The position numbers and the translations under genes were made by a program. DNA of 64,000 nucleotides from Hyaloraphidium curvatum (taxonomy: Eukaryota > Monoblepharomycota > Hyaloraphidiomycetes > Hyaloraphidiales > Hyaloraphidiaceae): positions 682,001-746,000 of the forward strand of contig JAIVFI010000004.1 in NCBI GenBank assembly GCA_025558095.1. The letters are read 5' to 3'. The notes beneath the pieces are model-generated. The model saw only the letters and a program-made list of their open reading frames with translations, was not told the DNA's origin and ran no database searches. This document shows positions 41,211 through 50,243 of this stretch, in pieces. Positions within the stretch are counted from its first letter, which is position 1. The number at the start of each line of letters is the position of its first letter.

Positions 41211-42119
41211 ATGGCAGCGCCGACGCGGCTCCTCCTGACGCTCCTGGCGTTCGGAGGTGCCGTCTACTTCGTTTCCGGGCGGGGCCAGGCGCTGCCGCCG
41301 GCGCCGTCGGACCTACGGACCGGAACGTCCTTTGACCCCTTCGCCTTCGCCGCGGACCTGTACGCAAAGTACGGCGCCGAAATCACGGCCATGGTGCCCC
41401 GCATGGCCGCCTTCTGCAAGCGGCCCGGGGTCCAGTGCCTCTCCAACGATCTCGAGACGGAAATCGCGTACATGCGCGTGCGGCACTTCAAGCCCAAGAC
41501 GGTCTGGGAGGCCTCGCCGCGCTTCGGCTATTCCACCACGTGGCTGCTCGCCGCGCTGGCAAAGAACGCCGCCGAGGGCAGCCCGGGGCACCTGTGGTCC
41601 TTCGACATCGAGAACGTGTCCGTCCCGCACGTGGACAAGGAGCTTGCCCAGCGATGGACCTTTGTCAAGGGGACCTTCCAAAAGTCCCTGGAGCGATCGC
41701 AGGCGGAAAACTGGCCCCGGCCGGACCTCGTGCACCTGGACTCGCAGCACTCGTTCCAGATGGCGCACTTTTACATTGGCACGCTGTTTCCGTTCCTCCT
41801 CGCGTCGAAGAAACACGTCGCCATGTCGCTCCACGACGTCTACAACCCCATGTTCTGGACGGACTTCGAACCCAACCTCCGCGAGGAGAAGAAGCTGCCC
41901 AGTTGGATGGCGAACGAGGAAGGACAAATAGTCGTGGATTATTTGGCCTATCTTGACCCGCCGGAAAAGTGCAGGCTGTTTACCTTTGCGCAAGAGAGGC
42001 AGAAGGCGCGGCAGACGCGGCTGGTCGACGTGCGGAGGGAGAAGGTGGGAAAGGCGACGCCCTTCGGGGAGACCGGCGTCAACATCGAGTCAACCATTTT
42101 TTGGGAGTTCGGATGCTAG
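41211..42119 (+). CDS. Class I SAM methyltransferase (Methyltransf_24-like), signal-anchored
   Basis: Intronless, 302 residues from ATG 41211 (MAAPTRLLLTLLAFGGAVYF, a signal anchor). It has an unusual SAM site, TVWEASPRFGYSTTWLLAAL, then GHLWSFDIENVSVPHVDKEL, TFVKGTFQKSLERSQ, RPDLVHLDSQHSFQMAHFYI and HVAMSLHDVYNPMF, the order of strands seen in class I enzymes of the Methyltransf_24/TylF-like kind. DSQHS stands where those enzymes have D(G/S)xH. The position among glycosyltransferases suggests a sugar substrate. Unlike FkbM it has no DVEG motif. Confidence 0.6.
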   Translation: MAAPTRLLLTLLAFGGAVYFVSGRGQALPPAPSDLRTGTSFDPFAFAADLYAKYGAEITAMVPRMAAFCKRPGVQCLSNDLETEIAYMRVRHFKPKTVWEASPRFGYSTTWLLAALAKNAAEGSPGHLWSFDIENVSVPHVDKELAQRWTFVKGTFQKSLERSQAENWPRPDLVHLDSQHSFQMAHFYIGTLFPFLLASKKHVAMSLHDVYNPMFWTDFEPNLREEKKLPSWMANEEGQIVVDYLAYLDPPEKCRLFTFAQERQKARQTRLVDVRREKVGKATPFGETGVNIESTIFWEFGC

Positions 42120-42217
42120 AAGGAAGGAAGGCTGGCTGCTGCTAGCAGTGAAGGATGGCTAGCAGTGAAGTGTCGTATGATGTATTTGGGGCGCTGATGG
42201 ACCGTGCGCACAGCTGG

Positions 42218-43381
42218 TCAATCTACCTGATCATCACTGAGCTCTTCAAGCAGCTTCACCAGCGAGCTGCTCGAATCACCGGTACTGGTGGCTGGTTTCG
42301 AAACCGGAAGCTCTGTCAGCTCCGCAAGGTCTTTGCAGGGGACGCCGAACTGCTCGGCGCGTGCTCTGTCCAGGCTGCACATGCGCACCATGACGGGTAC
42401 GGCCTGCGGAAGCAGGGTTTCGTCGCCGACCATGATCTGCGGATCGTACATTTGGCTGCCCTTGTGCAGGCCAAGGCAAAGCTTGTCCCCGACCGCCTGC
42501 CTCCACGGCGGCGCGCGGCGCCCCGGCGTGTCCGTTTTTGCACGGCACTCTTCCACCGAACGCGTGACGTAGTGGTGAATTCGGAGCGGGGAATACTCCT
42601 TCCCGTAGGTTTTGATGTCCAGGGGGACCATCCTGCGTCCGCGCACGTCGACGACGGCGTCGGTGCCCTGCAGCATGTGCGCGCCAAAGTAGGTCACCCT
42701 CTCGGGCCGGAAGATCATCTTCCCGCCCGGCACGGTGCGCATGGCCGATTTGCGCTTGCGCTCCACGTAGTTGCACATGGTGAGCGGGCACGGAACCTCC
42801 TTCCCCCCGGCGCCCACGCGCCGCCACGTTTCCGGTTCTCTCGACGGGGCTCGCTCCCGGCCTCCGGTCCCAAAATGGTGGCGATGCACGTAGATCGCTT
42901 CGCAGCCGGTCTCTGCGCGCAGCCGGTCCGCGAAATCGGCGAGCGAATGGAGCCCCAGCCGCGCGTCGAGGAAGAAGAACTCGTCCGGGTCCGTGGCAAC
43001 GACCCATTCCGTCCGATTGCGCAGGGTGAGGCAGTGTTCAAACGCCCACTTCTGCGGCACGGTGACGTTGGGCACCGCGAAGACGGAGACCAGCCCGCGC
43101 GCGACGAGGGGCTGCAGGAGCTCGTGCGAGCCGTCGTCCGAGAAATGATCGTACAGGAAAAAGTGCTCCACGCCGAGCAACGTGTTGTGGGCGATCCATT
43201 CCAGCAGGGCGCGCTCCTCATTGCGGATGTGCGAGCACATCGCGAGCCTGAACGGGCGGTCTGCTGCCCTGGGCGCCGGAAGAGGAGAGGGCTCTCCTGG
43301 TAACTGCGGCGTCCACTTCCACTGCAAGAGAAAAAGCAACGCAAGTCCGAGCACCGGCAACGCAACGCGTGGAACCTTCAT
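42218..43381 (-). CDS. GT92-like (DUF23) type II membrane glycosyltransferase
   Basis: Intronless, 387 residues. ATG 43381 begins MKVPRVALPVLGLALLFLLQ, a signal anchor. The catalytic part shows RLAMCSHIRNEERALLEWIA, HNTLLGVEHFFLYDHFSDDG, TVPQKWAFEHCLTL, EWVVATDPDEFFFLDARLGL, YVHRHHFGTG and SPLRIHHYVTRSVEECRAKT. These are the signature elements of GT92: HNxxxGVxxFxxYDHxS, D(P/L)DEFF, HHYxxRSxEE. GT92 members are galactosyltransferases in animals (core fucose) and plants (beta-1,4-galactan synthase GALS). The donor here is unproven. The DPDE motif takes the place of the DxD site. Confidence 0.82.
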   Translation of the reverse strand: MKVPRVALPVLGLALLFLLQWKWTPQLPGEPSPLPAPRAADRPFRLAMCSHIRNEERALLEWIAHNTLLGVEHFFLYDHFSDDGSHELLQPLVARGLVSVFAVPNVTVPQKWAFEHCLTLRNRTEWVVATDPDEFFFLDARLGLHSLADFADRLRAETGCEAIYVHRHHFGTGGRERAPSREPETWRRVGAGGKEVPCPLTMCNYVERKRKSAMRTVPGGKMIFRPERVTYFGAHMLQGTDAVVDVRGRRMVPLDIKTYGKEYSPLRIHHYVTRSVEECRAKTDTPGRRAPPWRQAVGDKLCLGLHKGSQMYDPQIMVGDETLLPQAVPVMVRMCSLDRARAEQFGVPCKDLAELTELPVSKPATSTGDSSSSLVKLLEELSDDQVD

Positions 43382-43548
43382 TGATTGTGGGACGGCGGAC
43401 CCCGGCCCGCCTGCAAGCGGTGGCGGCCGACCATCAGGTGGAAATTCCACCTTGATACGGTAGCAACGGAATATACCAAGCAATCATTTGAAGCGCAAGG
43501 TAATGCATTCTGATTGATGGTTCATTCCCAGCAAAATGATGGCCTCCT

Positions 43549-44442
43549 CTAGTTGCCGGTGCGCCTCGCTCGAAAGATAACCGCGCCGAGTCTTCCCCCA
43601 GATCCGCCCAGCTCCCCTTGCGGCTCTCCTCCGGTCCCGATCAGGAGGTCGTTGATCGCGCGCCTCTCGCCTATGCGGGTGATGTCATGCATGAACACGA
43701 TAATGTCACGGGGGTGGCCTCGACCAATGCACTCTTTCGCGTGGTGTGCCGTCCACGCCGCCAGCTCATGCCTCCCAAAGTGTTGAGGCATCGCCCCCGG
43801 GGGAGCATCCAGCAGGTGGACGTCGAAGCACCTCGACGTTATGCGCTTTGGCAGAGCAGCGGCCAGGTGCGCGTGGGTCGGCCTGGCGAGGAAGGTCTCA
43901 AGGTCCGCCACGGTGGACGAGTAGTTGGCAAAGTGGATCGCGTGGGGCATCAGGTGCGGCAGCGCCTCCGCGGTGCGCTTCATCCAGGCATCGTCGTGCT
44001 CGACGAGCACCAGCTCCGACCCCGGGGCCGCGCCGCACCACGCGCGGAACCAAATGTCCGAGTCTTTACCCAGGCCCCAGATAATCACGTTCGCGGGCTT
44101 CGGCTGCGCCACGACGGCGGCAATAGTGCCCGCGATCCACATGCGTTGCGGCGGGTCGAGAATCGCGTCCGCCCTCAGGAGGGTTTCGAGCCACGGAGCG
44201 CAGATGCCCGGCTTTTCGGCAGGCTGCGGCAAGATGGGGTACGTCTTGACGCGAGCCGGGGGGCCCGCCGCGCCCGCCGGCACGGGGTCGGGCTCGTTAT
44301 CGGCCGAAAGGCATGGCGTGAGTTCGTACCGCCGCGCCTCGAGCTCCCTCGGATCGGGCCGCGAGAGCTCGCGAGACACAAGAATGAGTAATAGGAGTGC
44401 CGCTAGAGCGCGTAGGCGGAACAGGTCCGCGGCGGTGCCCAT
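43549..44442 (-). CDS. IRX15/GXM-like (DUF579) polysaccharide methyltransferase-type protein, signal-anchored
   Basis: Intronless, 297 residues from ATG 44442 (MGTAADLFRLRALAALLLLI, a signal anchor). The fold elements match DUF579, the family of plant IRX15 and glucuronoxylan 4-O-methyltransferases: RMWIAGTIAAVV, ANVIIWGLGKDSDIWFRAW, ELVLVEHDDAWMKRTAEALP, CFDVHLLDAPPGAMPQHFGR and DIIVFMHDITRIGERRAIND, corresponding to the plant VFGLG(Y/H)DSxxW, FLEED, DAPxGYxPxxPGRM and VFVHDVDRxVE segments. In plants these act in the Golgi on xylan glucuronic acid. Acceptor here unknown; an acidic side chain of a secreted glycan is a guess. Adjacent to the GT92-like gene and transcribed in the same direction (167 bp apart). 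Confidence 0.65.
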   Translation of the reverse strand: MGTAADLFRLRALAALLLLILVSRELSRPDPRELEARRYELTPCLSADNEPDPVPAGAAGPPARVKTYPILPQPAEKPGICAPWLETLLRADAILDPPQRMWIAGTIAAVVAQPKPANVIIWGLGKDSDIWFRAWCGAAPGSELVLVEHDDAWMKRTAEALPHLMPHAIHFANYSSTVADLETFLARPTHAHLAAALPKRITSRCFDVHLLDAPPGAMPQHFGRHELAAWTAHHAKECIGRGHPRDIIVFMHDITRIGERRAINDLLIGTGGEPQGELGGSGGRLGAVIFRARRTGN

Positions 44443-44585
44443 GACTGAGGAATTCAGAAGCTCGCAGTATACTTTTACGAACCGCCAACTGATCAACAAG
44501 CGCCTACTGCTGCAGCGGCTCGATGGTGTAGTTTCCGATTGCAATGATGGCATCATCCCAGAGCTGCATTGACTGCAACTGGGGA

Positions 44586-46111
44586 TCAGAGCCAATCCCG
44601 GTAGCCGGCCGCGAACGAGCCCACCTTCTTGTAGAACTCTGCCTGAGCCGTTGCGTAGTCACCCAAGAACTCCTTGAAATCGGAGCCCTTCAGAGCCTGG
44701 AAAAAGTCGATCTCCTTGGCCACTTCGTCGCCAAAGGCCTGCGAGACTTCGTTGCTCTGCGCAACGGCCTCTTGGAGCTGGCGCCGCGGACGCGTCAGAA
44801 AGTCGCGTTGCCTTACCCACGCGACAGCAAATACCTCGATGATCTTCCGTTCCAGCTTTGCCAGGGTTTCCAGCCTCGCCCTCTCCGGGTCCACGCCCCG
44901 GATCTTCTCGTCGTACTGCCCCCGCACCCAACCCGTCAGCCCGCCCCCCCCTATCCGTCCCGGTATCGAGTACCTATCCCGGTCCGTCATGGTCCGCGTG
45001 AGGTACTCCTGCAAATCCTCGTAGTCCAGCTGCTTCTGGTCCCGCAGCTTAAGAACCTCCCGGACCGACCCGCAGTACGCGAGGTAGACATGGAGCCCAG
45101 TCACGTAGCCAATGTCCTCCTGCAGAGCGCGCTCCTTCAGCGCGGCCGCGCAGCCGCTGAGGGCCTTTCCGAAATCCGCCAGCGGGCCGGCAATCCCCGT
45201 CTCCATCCGGGACAGCTCGGCCACGCACATGCCGAGCTCGGCGAGGTCGCCCTGGAGCTCCCGCTCGCGCCCGACGAGCCGTGCATGGAGCTTCTCCACT
45301 GCAGAAAGATTCTCTTCGAGCTTGTCGAGAGATTCGCGGAAGGCGCCGAAGCGGGGATCGGGCTTCTTGAGCTTCGAGAAGGCGTTGAGGAGGGTATCGG
45401 AAAGGTTTTCAAAGACGGGGTTGGAAGCGAAGGACTTCCTGGCGCCCTCGGCGCGCTGTAACCAAGAGAATGTTGGAAGTCTGCTCAAGACAACGCAGTA
45501 GTTCACTCACGAGGTCGTTGGCCTCGAGAAAGAGCTTCAGCGCCTTCGACGTCTGCAGCGTCGGATGCCGCGCTACTCGCGTCATGTACGTCTGCAGCTG
45601 CGCAGTTCGCCGGGCAATAAATTCGGGCTCGAAGCGGGAACCTGTAATGTAGGACTCTGGCACGGCGAACACTGGGTCGTCAGGCGAACGACGGTTCCAG
45701 CATCGTTGGCACCCACCCATTCGCTGCTTGGCCGGCAGCGGCGGGACGATACAGGCCGGAAACTCCTCCTGCAGCTGCGTGTTGAGCCACACAAAATCCG
45801 TGAAGCGCCGCCGGACCGAGAACTCGGCGCGGTTGTAGTGGTCCAACAGCGTTGTCTGCCGACCCAGTTCACCGTGCGGGTTGATTCCGTGTCAGCAAAG
45901 ACGCGTTGGAAGCAAGTGCCGGACCGAATTCCACCTTGGTATCGACCCTGTACGTCGTGTACGCGTCGGTCCCCTCCCCATGCTTCTGCGCGTCGCCCAC
46001 GGTGATCTTGAGCGCGGAGCTGGCCGCCGGGGCCGGCCGCGCGGCCAGCGACAGCTGAGCGACGTCTGGGGCCGACGCCGAGTCCCGCCGCGAGCGCGAC
46101 GACGGCGTCAT
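44586..46111 (-). CDS. SNX4: Sorting nexin 4 (Snx4/Atg24-like), PX-BAR protein
   Basis: SNX4/Atg24 binds PI3P on endosomes and works in endosome-to-Golgi recycling and selective autophagy. Four exons. From ATG 46111 (MTPSSRSRRDSASAPDVAQL; an upstream ATG at 46266 does not connect), the PX domain starts KITVGDAQKHGEGTDAYTTY. It continues across intron 1 to EFSVRRRFTDFVWLNTQLQE and, after intron 2 (45642-45716), GSRFEPEFIARRTAQLQTYM with the PI3P-binding RRF and the family's PPLPAKQRM. Intron 3 (45456-45510) leads to RAEGARKSFASN and a long helical BAR region (KKPDPRFGAFRESLDKLEEN ... AEFYKKVGSFAAGYRDWL). All three splices restore conserved sequence. Confidence 0.88.
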
Positions 46112-46664
46112 GACCGGGGCGGGCGGCGACAGCGGCGACTGTCGGGGCCGGGGTCAGATAGCCGGGGCGGGGTCCGGGCTCCGCAGACGCGCCTTGCCCT
46201 TGCCGCTATCGCCTGGCGGCAGATCGTTCAGCGGGTCCGTCGCCCACGACACTTCCCGGAAGTCCATTTCTGGGGACGTTTGGGGTCAGCAACGGACGAG
46301 TCCCAACGGACGAAGCAACGCAAGTCCTACCCCCCCGCACGCCACTTGCAGCCAGATACTTGTCCCACGGATGAATCACTCCATCCATTCCATTTTAGAT
46401 ACAATCTTTTAATTGCTCTGAAACTCTCTGCCGAGGCACTTGATAAGCTGGCGACATTTCCATCGGACAAGAAGAACAAGAGTGGAGCGAACAAGAGTGG
46501 AGTACGTGGTGAGAGAGGATGCTAGATGACCTGATCTGCTTTACGCACTCCACATGGAAAGGGAGCGTGGGAATGTCAATGGGTCCTGGCCCCTGATCGC
46601 GGCCGCCGCCGCAGCGGGGGATCGGCGGCCGTGGCACCACCACCCTTCCGCCGGCCGACCCGTT

Positions 46665-48511
46665 ATGCGCTCGCCATCCCGCCGCCGGCGCGAGCACGGT
46701 GCCTTGTCGGCCGCTGCCGCCCTCGCCTTCGCCCCTGCGGCGCTCGCGGCCCTGGCATGGCCCGCGGACGCCTTTGTCGAGGAGACGTGCTTCGCCCTGA
46801 ACAATGTCACGGCCCTGTATCAAACGAGCATCGACTTGAACTGCCTGGTCGATGCCCGGGACCCTGTCTGCACCGCCTCGAACCTCGCCGGTGGTTCGGG
46901 CACCTTCGGCGCGAGCAGCTGCCGCGGTTTCATCCACTTTGACGCAGTGTTCTTCACCGCTCAGGCTCTCGGCTATACGGCCGAGGCGGCATACTGGATA
47001 GCAGCCTCGTCGATGACAATTGACTTTGTGCAGTGGGTCCCCACGGAATCTTGCGGCGCTCCGCTGGCCGCCTCCTGGTTCCTTCCCCCCATGCGCGGCA
47101 TGCTTCGGACATCGACCATCACCGGAAGTCACATCCGCCACCTCGGCTTGCTCTATGGCGTCCGCCGCAAATCGGCCAACGGCCTCGTTCCTGCCGTCCG
47201 CGACTATGACTCCGAGGGGATGCTGGCCCAGGCACGGACGTGGGCTTTTGCGGACCTCCATGACCTCCTCGAGGTCACATGAGGCTACCTCGTGGGACCT
47301 CATTTTTCAATGTTGTTGTCCTCATATATTGAGGTCACCTCAAAATGACCTTGGTAACTGAGGTCACTTCGAGGTGACCTCAGCCACTCCTGCTAGGGAG
47401 TGCCCAGAAGCTCAAGGACAATGACAGGCTGCACTTCTGGAGGATGTGTTACATGACCTTTGGTCACATTGCACCGTCGCTGATCCGGGTGGAGAAGCAC
47501 CGGAGGGACGTCCAGAAGGTGCTCTGCTCTACCCACGACCTGGAGGTGGAAACAGGCAGGCATCAAGGAGCAGCAGAGGATGTGCAAACATGACCCTGAG
47601 CACATTGGAGACGAACAACACTTTCTGTTCCACTGTTCAGCAACTCGGATACATCATCAAAGGCCCTATCCCGATGCCGCCTGCAAACACAACGCTCGGC
47701 GAACAGATCATCAACTACGACTGCATCGGCGATCCGAGCTGCGCCGAGCCCACGCCGGCCTCGATGACCAACATCACGCGCGTTTCGCAGCTCGCCAGCT
47801 ACACGGCGTCGCTCCCTTACGCTCGGAACAACGTTACGGGGCAGCCGATCCCCGAAGCGTGGATGCGGATGGGGATCTACCTGCACCAGCTGGCGGATCG
47901 GGCAAGCCACTACTACTGCGCCGACCCGAGGGCGACGGCCATCTATAAGGCGTCTTCCAAAGTCTTCAGAGTGACCTGGTCGCCACGGGAGTGGTGGGTT
48001 GCCAGCCTTCGTGGGGATGAAGTCCGTTGTTGATGTCTGCTGCTTTTTGAAAAGCAACTTCGTGTTCCACGGGAATCAGCATGCTTGGTGCGTTAATTGT
48101 TGTTCTGTGGAGGGGAAGAGTCACACTTGATTGCTCCTACAGGGAGCAGATGCTTGAGCCCGGGATCCCGCCTCAATCCTACGCCATCATGCGGTCCTAC
48201 TATAAGGAGCTTGCAGCCTTCAAGGTGGGTCGCTGGCGTTTACGCGCTCCGATGTCGCTCATGCTTGTGACCAGGAACGATACCAGCGGAGTCAGCCGTC
48301 GTGGTTCAAGACCGACCACCAGCGCCTGACTGTGGACCAGCTCGTCGGCACGCCCCGGTCCAAGGGTGTGCTCACCGTTCTTGCGGAGATGAGGGACATC
48401 GTGGCGCGGATGGACCGGTTCATCTACGAGCTCAAGAGGTACGGATACGGCCAAGTGCCAGGACAAGAGCGGAGGTGCCCTGCATTGAGGAAGACGAGGT
48501 GGAGTGTGTGA
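46665..48511 (+). CDS. Uncharacterised secreted fungal-type protein, split by a long intron
   Basis: I do not recognise a function. Exon 1 (ATG 46665) encodes a basic leader plus signal peptide (ALSAAAALAFAPAALAALAW) and RGFIHFDAVFFTAQALGYTA, EAAYWIAASSMTIDFVQWVP, a His/Asp pattern reminiscent of secreted hydrolase-like families with repeated AxxYW(I)A motifs. It continues to about 47270. Later exons give GPIPMPPANTTLGEQIINYD, EAWMRMGIYLHQLADRASHY, then MLEPGIPPQSYAIMRSYYKE and a C-terminal RYQRSQPSWFKTDHQRLTVD ... MDRFIYELKRYGYGQVPG, ending at 48511. Introns near 48200-48280 and 47940-48145 are short. The first intron (about 47270-47640) is long for this genome and contains a decayed LINE-like piece and palindromes. 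Exon edges are approximate. Confidence 0.5.
47330..47382. repeat. GAGGTCA inverted-repeat cluster
   Basis: Contains tgaggtcacctca (47330-47342) and a 9-bp perfect inverted repeat: tgaggtcac (47359-47367), spacer ttcgag, gtgacctca (47374-47382). Further GAGGTCAC and CCTCAT-type pieces extend upstream to about 47269. The cluster lies in the presumed first intron of the secreted protein gene. Confidence 0.8.
47470..47650 (+). mobile_element. Decayed non-LTR retrotransposon (LINE) 3' fragment
   Basis: Translation shows STHDLEVETGRHQG followed, after one frame change, by QQRMCKHDPEHIGDEQHFLF and HCSATR. This matches the C-terminal zinc-knuckle-like end of LINE reverse transcriptases (HxLxIExGRY...P..eRxCxxC...xxDExHFLxxCxxYxxxR). 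One of the Cys positions has become His or is lost. No reverse transcriptase core, poly(A) tail or target-site duplication was found nearby. Confidence 0.45.
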
Positions 48512-48649
48512 CGGGACGATGGACATGGAGCACGTGGCAGCGGATTAAGGGTTGAGTCGCGTGTATGTATGGTATCTGTATGCTTCCAGATTCGACTTCC
48601 AAGTCCAGGAAGCAGAAAGGGTAACAATGAGCTCCGCCGTATGATCGTC

Positions 48650-49036
48650 CTACGCGTCCAACGGGTCCAAATTCCAGCCCTCGGCCCGCTTGACGACCAC
48701 CTCCTTTCCGACATCCGCCAACAGAATCCCCTTGTCGCCGTAAACGTGCGGGAAGAGCGTCCCGGCTGCAGGTTCCCACCGAATCTCCCTCCCGGTGCCT
48801 TCCAGCGACCCAAGCAGCTTCCGGTACGGAATCTCCAGGATGATTGCCTCCTCCGCGTTGCCGAAAAAGCGCGACAGCGTCCCCGGCAGCTGTGATCGCA
48901 CCGAAAGGTGGACGAATCCGTCCTTCTCGTCCAGCGCGGTCAGGAAGTGCGGCTCGGGGGCCACGAGCAGGGCGCGTTCCGAATGCAGCAGAATCTTGTA
49001 GACATGTGACGGCGGCGGGACGGGCTCTGCGGCCAT
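48650..49036 (-). CDS. DUF952 family protein
   Basis: Intronless, 128 residues from ATG 49036. It fits the small DUF952 family, common in bacteria and fungi: HVYKILLHSE, DEKDGFVHLSVRSQLPGTLS, RFFGNAEEAIILEI, RWEPAAGTLFPHVYGDKGIL. The conserved GF(I/V)HLS and FPH(V/L)YG motifs are both present. Biochemical function unknown; the fold is thought to resemble ADP-ribosyl-type small domains, which is uncertain. It starts 153 bp from, and diverges from, the glutathione transferase gene. Confidence 0.85.
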   Translation of the reverse strand: MAAEPVPPPSHVYKILLHSERALLVAPEPHFLTALDEKDGFVHLSVRSQLPGTLSRFFGNAEEAIILEIPYRKLLGSLEGTGREIRWEPAAGTLFPHVYGDKGILLADVGKEVVVKRAEGWNLDPLDA

Positions 49037-49189
49037 CTTGTTCTACTTCGCAGCGTGGGTCAGATGGGTCCGATCATGATCGGCCGCCCGTCGGGCCGCG
49101 ACTGCCTCCCACGCAACTCCCCCGAATCCGGATCAACCTTTTTCGCGACATCGCAGCGACTCTCTTCGCACCGTACAGGGGCCATCGCC

Positions 49190-50036
49190 ATGATCCGCGT
49201 CTATGATCATCCGTTGTCGCCGTACGCTCAAAAAGTCAAGATTGCGCTGCGGGAAAAGGGCCAGGAGTTCGAGGCCCCCCTGCCGAGCGGGATCGGCTCC
49301 GGCGGGGCCGGCGGCGAGTTCACCGAGGCCAACCCCCGGGCCGAAGTGCCGGCCCTAATCGACGGCGACGTCCGCGTCTTCGACTCCACCATCATCTGCG
49401 AGTACATCGAGGAAAAGTGGCCCACGCCGGCGCTCCTGCCCAAGGACCCCGCCGAGCGGGCGCGGGTGCGGATGCTGGAGGAGGTCGGCTCCAATCTCTC
49501 TGCCGGCGTTTTGGTACATGGCTAACTTGATGCGATAGGTGATGGACACCCACTTCGAGGCCCTGACCTGGAGCATCGGCGAGATACGGGTTTTCAAGCG
49601 CGCCACCGGCGAGCTGAAGGAGAAGATAGAAGCTGGGGTGGCCAGCAAACTGGCTGGCTTCTACTCGTGGCTCGAGCGCCAGCTGGGCGACCGGCACTGG
49701 TTCAACGGCGACGCCTTCGGCTGGGGCGATATGAGCGTCGTCCCTTTCGTGAATGGAGCGGTCGGCTCGGGCTTCGCCGTCCCGGCTGGCTCCAAGCTCG
49801 CCGACTGGCTGGCGCGGGCGAACGAAAGGCCCTCCGTGGCCGCCTGCGTGAAGGATATTGCCGACTGGGCAAAGGGCAGTTCAATTGTGGATGTGGCCGA
49901 TCTGGTGGAAAAAGGCCTCTTCAAGCGCGAGTACCGCGACCACCGGCTGGAGTGGATGATCAATTCCGGCGGCATCGAGGTGGTCCTGAAGGGCCTCGAA
50001 AAGAACAACATCCGCTTCGCACCTGATTTCAAATAG
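49190..50036 (+). CDS. Glutathione S-transferase family protein
   Basis: Two exons joined by a 55-bp intron (49484-49538) that links RVRMLEE to VMDTHFEALTWSIGEIRVFK. The N-terminal thioredoxin-like domain shows MIRVYDHPLSPYAQKVKIAL, EVPALIDGDVRVFDSTIICE and YIEEKWPTPALLP: the VPxL cis-Pro, DSxxIxxYI(E) and the catalytic Ser-type SPYAQKV motif are intact. The helical C-terminal domain (LERQLGDRHWFNGDAFGWGD, MSVVPFVN) is followed by an extra tail (RDHRLEWMINSGGIEVVLKG) with the RDxRxEW element found in some bacterial and fungal GSTs. Substrate unknown. Confidence 0.88.
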
Positions 50037-50243
50037 GAACTGGATATTCTTAACTGGACTCGGACGTTTGCGACCCGAGCTCCTTCCCTGGGAGTTTTGA
50101 ATCGGAGTTCTCATTTGGAGTTTGAGTGGAGTTGTGGAGTCGGAGTCGTACGAGTTCTTTACAATGTGATCGTGTTCATCCGTCTTCTCTGCGCATCGCG
50201 TCGACAAAGTCAGCTGAGTACCAGTAGAGAAGTCATTCAAGAG

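Noticed and set aside
42141-42170. Repeated gctagcagtgaag (two copies)
   Set aside because: Only 13 bp with a 4-bp gap, between two convergent genes; explained by minor slippage.
46112-46270. Upstream exon for SNX4 starting MDFREVSWATDPLNDLPP
   Set aside because: The frame stops before the PX domain and no GT-AG intron joins the two in phase; the start at 46111 was kept.
50085-50160. Run of GGAGT-like words
   Set aside because: Irregular spacing and no consistent unit; probably simple low-complexity DNA after the GST gene.
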